Source of the DNA: Paracoccaceae bacterium
GTDB taxonomy: Bacteria; Pseudomonadota; Alphaproteobacteria; Rhodobacterales; Rhodobacteraceae
NCBI GenBank assembly: GCA_026982255.1
Contig: JALSHL010000058.1
Span: forward strand, 1-5,036
DNA: 5,036 bases
Direction: 5' to 3'
This document shows, one piece after another, positions 1 through 5,036 of the stretch. Below the pieces are notes generated by a model. It saw only the letters and a program-made list of their open reading frames with translations, had not been told where the DNA came from and made no database searches. A program made the translations under genes and the position numbers. How positions within the stretch are numbered: position 1 is the stretch's first letter; each line of letters starts with the position of its first letter.

Positions 1-77
1 TTTCCGCCCTGACTGCGTTACAACCCCTTGAAATAGCCCCGCTATTCCTGCGGGATTGCGCCTTGCCAGAACAAAAA
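1..77 (-). repeat. Long imperfect hairpin downstream of the DUF2793 gene (structured 3' UTR or palindromic intergenic element)
   Basis: Read as minus-strand RNA, the segment folds on itself nearly end to end. The arms pair as 77-65 with 1-13 (13 pairs), 61-59 with 15-17 (3), 58-52 with 21-27 (7) and 48-41 with 30-37 (8), closed by a GGG loop at 40-38. A 3x1 internal loop, a 3-base bulge and a 3x2 internal loop separate the helices. That is 31 pairs. Seven of them (74/4, 73/5, 71/7, 70/8, 66/12, 55/24, 47/31) are G.U in this sense and would be A.C mismatches on the plus strand. It lies 40 bases after the stop of the last gene. It has no U-run on its visible 3' side, so it is not a canonical intrinsic terminator as seen, though the window ends at its 3' foot. 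It may be one copy of a dispersed repeat. The fold was worked out by hand. Confidence 0.6.
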
Positions 78-94
78 TCCGGATAACTGGCGGA
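65..94 (-). repeat. Inverted repeat competing with the foot of the long hairpin
   Basis: On the minus strand GCCAG (91-87) can pair with CTGGC (69-65) across a 17-base loop that holds the palindrome ATCCGGAT (84-77). CTGGC is also part of the 5' arm of the 31-pair hairpin, so the two pairings exclude each other. In addition TCCGCC (94-89) is complementary to GGCGGA (8-3), giving a further alternative closing helix. This may be a nested element boundary rather than a switch. Confidence 0.4.
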
Positions 95-116
95 GCGGGG
101 TTTATGGGTCTACGCC

Positions 117-833
117 CTAAACCGCCCGCGGCGCCACCAGCTCGGTAAAATGCACCGCCAGCCGCAGGCTTCCGCCGGAAAAGCTCCCCGCATCCGGCGT
201 GATTTCCAGCGCCGTATCGGCCCAATAGGTGACCGGAGCGCCACTCAACCCTTTGGCATAGGAATTGAGCGCCAACCCCAGACCGCTCCCGTAGCGGTCC
301 ACCGCTCCGGCCACCCCCAGCGACCAGCTTGACACACCGGTGCCGGTCAGCGCCGATGTCACCCGCGCCGTCACCCCGATCACCTGCGCCTTCGCCGGTA
401 TCACTGCCGACGTGACCGAGACCGCCTCCGCCCCGATCACATGGTCGATCTCCACCACCCGCTGCAAGGTCGCCGCCCCGCCGCCCGACACCACGGCGGC
501 ATAGCGCACCCACTCCGTGCCGTCGAAAACGATCTCCGCCCCCAGAATGGAATTCCACGCCCGCCAGCCGGTCTGCGGCGTCAGGAAAACCCAGCCGCCG
601 TTGACGAACACCGCCACCTTGCCCTCCTGCCCGGCCCATTCGCCGCTGGCAATCGGGCCGACCACATGCGCCTCGCCCTCGCTCGACACGGCGTTGGGCA
701 CCTCCCAGTCGTCGGCCCGCACCTGCATCTGCGCCACCGCGTCCAGCCGCACCAGCGCCTCGTTCACCGTCACATGTTTCTGCGCCTGCGCCGCCGCCAG
801 CAGCGGCAGGGCAAACCGGTTAGTCTCAGCCAT
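117..833 (-). CDS. DUF2793-domain protein, probable tail fibre/adsorption accessory protein
   Basis: A 238-residue protein whose N-terminal part (about 4-95) is a clear DUF2793 domain: RFALPLLAAAQAQKHVTVNEAL, then RLDAVAQMQV, a GEAHVVGP and GEWAGQ stretch, and GGWVFLTPQTGW. These are the hallmark elements of the family. Residues about 120-235 form a second, beta-rich, Gly/Ser/Val-rich part (RVVEIDHVIGAEAV, VIPAKAQVIGVTARV, YWADTALEITP, GSFSGGSLRLAVHF) that resembles the C-terminal region common in Rhodobacterales members and may be a carbohydrate- or surface-binding fold. No signal peptide or membrane segment is seen. The start ATG (833-831) overlaps the stop of the large tail gene (ATGGCTGA, 8 shared bases), so it is very likely translationally coupled and belongs to the same particle. 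DUF2793 is of unknown biochemical function. A tail fibre role is inferred from position and from my recollection that an RcGTA tail-fibre protein carries this domain. It is the last gene of the module here, ending in TAG. Confidence 0.88.
   Translation of the reverse strand: MAETNRFALPLLAAAQAQKHVTVNEALVRLDAVAQMQVRADDWEVPNAVSSEGEAHVVGPIASGEWAGQEGKVAVFVNGGWVFLTPQTGWRAWNSILGAEIVFDGTEWVRYAAVVSGGGAATLQRVVEIDHVIGAEAVSVTSAVIPAKAQVIGVTARVTSALTGTGVSSWSLGVAGAVDRYGSGLGLALNSYAKGLSGAPVTYWADTALEITPDAGSFSGGSLRLAVHFTELVAPRAV
826..833 (-). other. 8-base start/stop overlap between the large tail gene and the DUF2793 gene
   Basis: The minus strand reads ATGGCTGA: the ATG of the downstream gene (833-831) lies before the TGA of the upstream gene (828-826), in a different frame. 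Such overlaps are a common sign of termination-reinitiation coupling. Together with the abutting TGA/ATG at 4686-4681, it shows that the three genes are one translational unit series. Confidence 0.85.
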
Positions 834-3800
834 TGAAAGTCCCTTTCACAAAAGCGCCCGCCCCGAACCGTTCCGAGATCTGCGCCACCTCAAATTCGAA
901 CGGACCGGACACCCCGTCCGCCGCTCGCATCGCCGCCGTATAGTCGAACTCCGGCACGCTGACCTCCGCCTCGCGCACCACCGATCCACCGATCCGCACC
1001 CGCACCAGATAGGCCTCGCGCACCTCGCCCAGCGGCACCTCGTAGCCCTGCCAGACATCGCCCTCGATCCGCGTGCGCCGCACCCAGCGGAACACCCCGC
1101 CCACCTGTTTCAGATGCGCAGGCGCATAGGGCCGCAACCCGACCCCTCCGGCCGCAAACACCAGATGGTTGTAGCTCGCATCGTCATAGGGCAAATGCCC
1201 CGCCCCGATCCGGTAGTGCCGCTCCAGCCCCCGTTCCGAGGCCCCCAGCCCTACCTGCTTCACCGCCTGGTCCAGCAACACGAAATCCGTGCCCGCCGGC
1301 CAGACATCGGGAATGGCGAACTCCGTCCCCGCCTGCCCGCGCAACAGGTTCGACAGCACATACTCGCCGTCCCCGACCAGCAGTGCATCGCGGAACTGGA
1401 ACACCTCCCAGTCGCCGCTACCATTGCGCAACGCCGCCCGGTTCGCCCCGTTCAGCACTGCCGCCGCATCCGCACTCTGCAACACGCCCGAGGCCAGCTT
1501 CACCCGAACTGCGGCCCGCTGCCAGACATCCGGCGCCCCGCGCGCCAAACCCTCGCTCAACGCCCCGACCACCGCACTGGCGTTCAGTTCCGTATTCAGC
1601 GCATAGCCGTAATCCGCCGCCGCCGAATACACCGCCACCCGTCCCGGCCACGGCTCCCCCGAGGCCAGCACATAGGGCGCCACCTCGTCCGCTCCCTCGA
1701 ACAGCGGCAGGTCCAGCAACTCCGCATAGACCGGCCCGAATTCTGCCGCAGGCGGTTTCACCCGACCGGCCCCGTCGCGATAGCGGGCCGCATAGACCCC
1801 CGCCTCGACCCGCACGCCCGCCATCCGCCGCACACCGGCTTCCTCGACCCGTTCGATACGGTAGCCCGCCCCGTCCAGCTCCACCACATCACCGGCCCGC
1901 ACGTTGTCCATCGAGGGCGGCAAGGTGAATTCCACCCCGTCCCGCGCAATCCGCGACTCCGCCAGCCAGCGCTCGGCAATCCCCTTCGCCTCGCCCTCGC
2001 GCAAGGCCAGCGGCAGGTTCGACACCGCCACATGCGCCGCGGAATCATCGGGAAACACATGCTCGACCGCCCCGCTCTGGTAATCGTTTTCCGCATCGAC
2101 AAAGCCGACCCTGACCCGCCCCGCCGTCTCGGCCTCCGGCGCACGGGTCAGCGCCAGCGCCTCCCCCTTCGCCTCGACAAACCGCGTCTTGTCCAGCACC
2201 AGATCGACCCGTTGGTCGCGCGAACGGAACACCAGCCCGCCGTCGCGCTCGAACGCATCGAAACCGTAGGCCAGCATCAACGGTTGCAGACTGGCCCGCG
2301 CCGTCTCCACATCGCCGACCAGAAACCCCTGCACCAGCCCGTAAAGCTCCGAGACATCCACATCCCGCACACCGGCCTTCGCGCAAATATCGCGCACCAC
2401 CGCCGGCAGGGATGCCATATGGATCCGCCCCGAAATCCAGTGCCCGCGCGCGAATTTCCCCCCGTCGGACCAGACGGAAATCTGCTCGGGAAACGCCGGA
2501 TAGGGCCGCGCATCCCAGGCCCAGACATGCGCCCTCGCCACATCCACCATCCGCCCGTCATAGGCGCTCGCCGCCGGATTGTTGGCCGGATCGCTCCAGT
2601 ATCCCAACACCGCCTGCAAATACCGATGCTGGATCAGGTCGTCGCGGTTGCCGTTGGAAAAATGCGGCAAGCCCCCCTCGGCCGACAGATCGTCGACAAA
2701 CATATTCGGCTGGTTCGTCCCCTTGTCCACCGCCGGACAGCCCAGTTCGGTAAACCAGACCGGCTTGCTCCCCGGCATCCACGCCGTCGGCTGACCACTG
2801 CGCACGCCGCCGATCCGGTCGAAATGCTGGTCCCCCCACCAGTTGCGGATATCCTTGTAACGGAACACCCAGTCCTCGCCGTAAGCCCCGTCCACAATCG
2901 GCGTGCGCCGCTGCGCCACACGGTCGGCCTCGCTGGCGTAATACCACTCAAACCCCTCGCCGCCCTCGATATTCCCCTGCAAATAGGCCAGATCGTAGAT
3001 ACTCGCCGCGCCGTCCGCCTGCGCCGGATCATCGCGCCAGTCCGACAACGGCATGTAATTGTCGATCCCGATAAAATCGATATCGTCATCGGCCCAGAGC
3101 GGATCGAGATGGAACAGCACATCCCCCGAACCGTCCTGCGGGTGATAGCCGAAATACTCCGACCAGTCCGCCGCATAGCCGATCTTGCAATCCGGCCCCA
3201 GAACGGTGCGCACATCCCGCGCCAGCCGCACCATTTCCGCCACCGCCGGAAAGGAATTGCGCCCGTCCCTGATCTGCGTCAGCGCCCGCATCTCCGACCC
3301 GATGCAAAAGGCCGAAACCCCGCCCGCTGCCGCGCACAAATGCGCATAATGCAGGATAAACCGGCGATAGGACCACTCCGCCGGCCCGTTATAGGCCACC
3401 CCCGTTGCCCCCTGCACGAAATCCCCGACCGCTGCCGTGCCGAAAAACGCCGCAACCTCGTCGGCCGCCCCACTCCCCTGATCCGGCGAGCCGAAAATCC
3501 CCGGCGCCTTCGAGGTCGTAATCCGCCCCCGCCAGGGCACCGCCGCCTGCTCGCCCGTATCCGACCACGGATCCGGCAGACCGTTGCCAGGCAGGATATC
3601 CATCAGCATAAAGGGATAGAACATCACGTCCTTGCCGGAATCGCGGATATGCGCAATCGCCTGCATCACCGATTCATCCGCCGGCGTGCCACCAAAGGCC
3701 GGACGCCCGTCAACCCGACCGACCACTTTCGCCGCCGTCCGCCCGACACCGGACACACTCCACGGCATCACATCCCCGTCGGTTGCCACCTGCTCGACCG

Positions 3801-4683
3801 CCGGCTGCACCGTGCAATCGGAACAACGCAGATCGTCCCCGAACCAGCTGACAACCAGCGCCACCGACCCGCAATCCGGCAAATCCTGCCCCATCATCTC
3901 GACCGAACGCACCAGATCCGGCACCTGCCCCGCCCCGTGCACATTGGCCGGAGGCGACATCCCCTTGTCGAGCGGATAGACCACCGGCTCCGTCGCCAGC
4001 GCATATTCCCCCGCCCCGGGGATCAGCGCCACCGCCCGCACCAGATCGGCAGCCTCCACCTCTCCCGTCTGCTCCGGCTTGCGGACCACCTCGAAGGTAA
4101 ACTGCGGAATCCGGTTGCCGAAACGCCCCAGTTCCAGATCCTCGAACACAATATACGCCGTGCCGCGATAGGCCGGCGCCGCCCCCTCGACCGCCACGAT
4201 CAGCGGATCGGGCGCCTGCTCCGCATCGCCGCGATACAAACGGTAAGTCATCCCGTCGAGTGCGATTTCCTGCCCGTCAGCCCAGACCTTGCCCAGCCGC
4301 ACGATCTCCCCCTCGCAAAGCGCCACCGCCAGACTGACGGAATAGGAATAGCTCCGCACAGCCGGCGCCGGCGTCCCCTTGCCACCGCCCGCAGCCCGCA
4401 CATGCTCGCGAAACCGCGTCGCCCAGATCACCTGACCGGACACACGCATCGCCCCGTAAAGCCGCGGCAACCCCGCTCCCTCGCGCGCCCCGAGCAACCG
4501 GAAATTTTCCACCCGTCCGCGTTCCACTGGCGCTGCACCGCTCCCCAGCAACCGCTGGTCCAGCGCCCGCCCGACCGAGGCTCCGACCGCCTGCCCGATC
4601 ACTGCCGAGGACACCCCCAGCACCGCCCCGCCAACCGATGCCCCTACCGCCGAGCCGACCGCCGCCAATACCAAAGTCGCCAT
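826..4683 (-). CDS. GTA/phage tail-tip host-specificity protein with GTA TIM-barrel and Phage-tail_3 domains (g15-like)
   Basis: A 1285-residue protein that matches the g15 family of GTAs (Rcc01698 of R. capsulatus), the large central tail-tip/hub protein thought to contact the recipient surface. Visible layout: an Ala/Gly-rich hydrophobic N-terminus (about 1-40) with AVGASVG at 12-18 and 32-38; a beta-rich region (about 55-265); a TIM-barrel region (core about 430-735, possibly starting near 275 with LVVSWFGDDL and VMFYPFMLMD as early strands); a Phage-tail_3-like segment (about 790-955) beginning near LMLAYGFDAFERDG; and a C-terminal beta-rich region with LLRGQAGTE (1113-1121) typical of this family. 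In the barrel, IGSEM (Glu464), DFIGIDNYMPLSDW (536-549) and WFTELG (Glu646) resemble strand ends of clan GH-A glycoside hydrolases. A Cys trio, C271, C287 and C290 (CSDC), precedes the barrel. The full length agrees with the family and there is no frameshift. The start at 4683 is supported by the AGGAGA site. Family membership is confident; enzymatic activity is inference. It is translated between the peptidase and the DUF2793 gene. Confidence 0.93.
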   Translation of the reverse strand: MATLVLAAVGSAVGASVGGAVLGVSSAVIGQAVGASVGRALDQRLLGSGAAPVERGRVENFRLLGAREGAGLPRLYGAMRVSGQVIWATRFREHVRAAGGGKGTPAPAVRSYSYSVSLAVALCEGEIVRLGKVWADGQEIALDGMTYRLYRGDAEQAPDPLIVAVEGAAPAYRGTAYIVFEDLELGRFGNRIPQFTFEVVRKPEQTGEVEAADLVRAVALIPGAGEYALATEPVVYPLDKGMSPPANVHGAGQVPDLVRSVEMMGQDLPDCGSVALVVSWFGDDLRCSDCTVQPAVEQVATDGDVMPWSVSGVGRTAAKVVGRVDGRPAFGGTPADESVMQAIAHIRDSGKDVMFYPFMLMDILPGNGLPDPWSDTGEQAAVPWRGRITTSKAPGIFGSPDQGSGAADEVAAFFGTAAVGDFVQGATGVAYNGPAEWSYRRFILHYAHLCAAAGGVSAFCIGSEMRALTQIRDGRNSFPAVAEMVRLARDVRTVLGPDCKIGYAADWSEYFGYHPQDGSGDVLFHLDPLWADDDIDFIGIDNYMPLSDWRDDPAQADGAASIYDLAYLQGNIEGGEGFEWYYASEADRVAQRRTPIVDGAYGEDWVFRYKDIRNWWGDQHFDRIGGVRSGQPTAWMPGSKPVWFTELGCPAVDKGTNQPNMFVDDLSAEGGLPHFSNGNRDDLIQHRYLQAVLGYWSDPANNPAASAYDGRMVDVARAHVWAWDARPYPAFPEQISVWSDGGKFARGHWISGRIHMASLPAVVRDICAKAGVRDVDVSELYGLVQGFLVGDVETARASLQPLMLAYGFDAFERDGGLVFRSRDQRVDLVLDKTRFVEAKGEALALTRAPEAETAGRVRVGFVDAENDYQSGAVEHVFPDDSAAHVAVSNLPLALREGEAKGIAERWLAESRIARDGVEFTLPPSMDNVRAGDVVELDGAGYRIERVEEAGVRRMAGVRVEAGVYAARYRDGAGRVKPPAAEFGPVYAELLDLPLFEGADEVAPYVLASGEPWPGRVAVYSAAADYGYALNTELNASAVVGALSEGLARGAPDVWQRAAVRVKLASGVLQSADAAAVLNGANRAALRNGSGDWEVFQFRDALLVGDGEYVLSNLLRGQAGTEFAIPDVWPAGTDFVLLDQAVKQVGLGASERGLERHYRIGAGHLPYDDASYNHLVFAAGGVGLRPYAPAHLKQVGGVFRWVRRTRIEGDVWQGYEVPLGEVREAYLVRVRIGGSVVREAEVSVPEFDYTAAMRAADGVSGPFEFEVAQISERFGAGAFVKGTFNG
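840..845 (-). promoter_or_regulatory. Weak ribosome binding site of the DUF2793 gene, inside a small hairpin
   Basis: On the minus strand AAGGGA precedes the ATG at 833 with 6 bases between; it is only a partial match to the AGGAGG consensus. It sits in a perfect 5-bp inverted repeat (GAAAG 847-843, loop GGA, CTTTC 839-835), so the site may be partly hidden until ribosomes finish the overlapping upstream gene. The hairpin is short, and the coupling role is inference. Confidence 0.4.
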
Positions 4684-5036
4684 TCAATTTCTCCTGTCAG
4701 GAAAACGGAAAATACCGGCAATCCGGCGCTCCCATTGGGGCGAAAGCGGCGTTTCCACCACCCCGCGTCCCGAATACGCATGAATAATCCTGTCCGGCGC
4801 CGACACCACCGCCAGATGCTTCGCCACCCCGCCCCGTTTCAGCCGGAACACCAGCACATCTCCGGCTACGGCCTCCTCCACCGGCACGAAATACCGCCCC
4901 ATGGCCCGCAACAACACCTCGTCGCGCGCCGGTTCGGACCAGTCGGGGGTATAGGCCGGCATCACCTCCGGCTCCGCCCCGCAAAGGCTGCGCCAGATAC
5001 CCCGCACCATACCCAGACAATCGGCCCCCGCCCCGC
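4684..5036 (-). CDS. NlpC/P60-family phage/GTA cell-wall peptidase (g14-like), 5' end cut by the window edge
   Basis: Predicted tail-associated peptidoglycan hydrolase of the NlpC/P60 cysteine peptidase family, equivalent to the g14 peptidase of GTA clusters; it would help open the recipient cell wall during DNA delivery. The frame is open to the right edge, and translation upstream of the first visible Met (5010) reads GAGADCLG, followed by MVRGIWR. This is the family's nucleophile motif, with the catalytic Cys at 5019-5017. The Met at 5010 is therefore internal and the true start lies outside; 116 residues are visible and, given a usual length of about 140-150, perhaps 25-35 are missing. 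The catalytic His is in AKHLAVV (codon 4818-4816) and a likely third polar residue is the His of IIHAY (4782-4780). GDVLVFRL before the His is the typical strand. The TGA stop (4686-4684) directly abuts the next gene's ATG. All expected catalytic residues are present, so it looks intact apart from the edge. Confidence 0.9.
   Translation of the reverse strand, partial: GAGADCLGMVRGIWRSLCGAEPEVMPAYTPDWSEPARDEVLLRAMGRYFVPVEEAVAGDVLVFRLKRGGVAKHLAVVSAPDRIIHAYSGRGVVETPLSPQWERRIAGIFRFPDRRN
4690..4695 (-). promoter_or_regulatory. Ribosome binding site of the large tail protein gene
   Basis: Read on the minus strand, AGGAGA ends 6 bases before the TGA of the peptidase gene and 6 bases before the ATG at 4683, allowing for the abutting stop; counted from the last G of AGGAG the spacing is 7. 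It lies wholly within the coding sequence of the upstream peptidase gene. It supports the start at 4683 and a coupled, co-transcribed arrangement. Confidence 0.75.

Noticed and set aside
1..116. Canonical rho-independent terminator after the DUF2793 gene
   Set aside because: The only T-run on the minus strand (77-73) lies 5' of the large hairpin rather than after a GC-rich stem, and ATCCGGAT before it has no loop. A terminator could be completed outside the window but is not seen.
106..117. Short GGG...CCC inverted repeat around the TAG stop of the last gene
   Set aside because: It has only three pairs with an imperfect centre, too weak to support any function.
441..836. Plus-strand open frame of 131 codons opposite the DUF2793 gene
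   Set aside because: The product is rich in His, Pro and Arg with no recognisable domain, and it mirrors a well-supported minus-strand gene. It is a typical antisense shadow in GC-rich DNA.
1383..1928. Plus-strand open frame of 181 codons opposite the large tail gene
   Set aside because: It is extremely Pro/Arg/Ala-rich, which is the signature of reading a GC-rich gene on the wrong strand. It has no domain or plausible ribosome site context.
2634..3215. Minus-strand open frame of 193 codons in another frame of the TIM-barrel region
   Set aside because: Its composition is dominated by Arg, Ser and Cys and it lies wholly inside the conserved barrel coding sequence, so it is a frame shadow.
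3632..3979. Plus-strand open frame of 115 codons opposite the N-terminal third of the tail protein
   Set aside because: It has Thr/Ser/Pro-rich composition and no family resemblance, and it lies fully antisense to a conserved gene.

Overview
The window holds the 3' end of a tail-tip gene module on the minus strand, of the kind found in gene transfer agents (GTAs) and related siphovirus prophages of Alphaproteobacteria. Base composition is GC-rich with strong third-position G/C preference. The gene order NlpC/P60 peptidase, then a giant GTA TIM-barrel/phage-tail protein, then a DUF2793 protein is what I know from the end of Rhodobacterales-type GTA clusters (g14, g15 and a following gene in the Rhodobacter capsulatus RcGTA scheme). 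A Rhodobacteraceae-like host is therefore the best guess. The window alone cannot separate a domesticated GTA from a prophage, because head, terminase and regulatory genes lie outside it.

Reading in the direction of transcription (right to left): the right edge cuts into an NlpC/P60 cell-wall peptidase gene, with its catalytic Cys just inside the window. Its TGA stop directly abuts the ATG of a 1285-residue tail hub/host-specificity protein (about 4683 to 826), whose ribosome binding site lies inside the peptidase gene. That gene in turn overlaps by 8 bases the start of a 238-residue DUF2793 protein (833 to 117). The tight packing indicates one transcript and coupled translation. The expected division of labour is peptidoglycan cleavage (peptidase), building the tail tip and contacting the cell surface (large protein, perhaps with glycan binding or hydrolysis by its TIM barrel), and an accessory fibre or adsorption role (DUF2793 protein).

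The remaining 116 bases at the left edge contain no gene. They hold a long imperfect hairpin whose non-Watson-Crick positions are all G.U pairs when read as minus-strand RNA, so it looks like a structured 3' untranslated element of this operon or a dispersed palindromic intergenic repeat. This is the least explained part of the window. I see no tRNA, rRNA, CRISPR array, insertion sequence or recognisable promoter, and no wholly new system.
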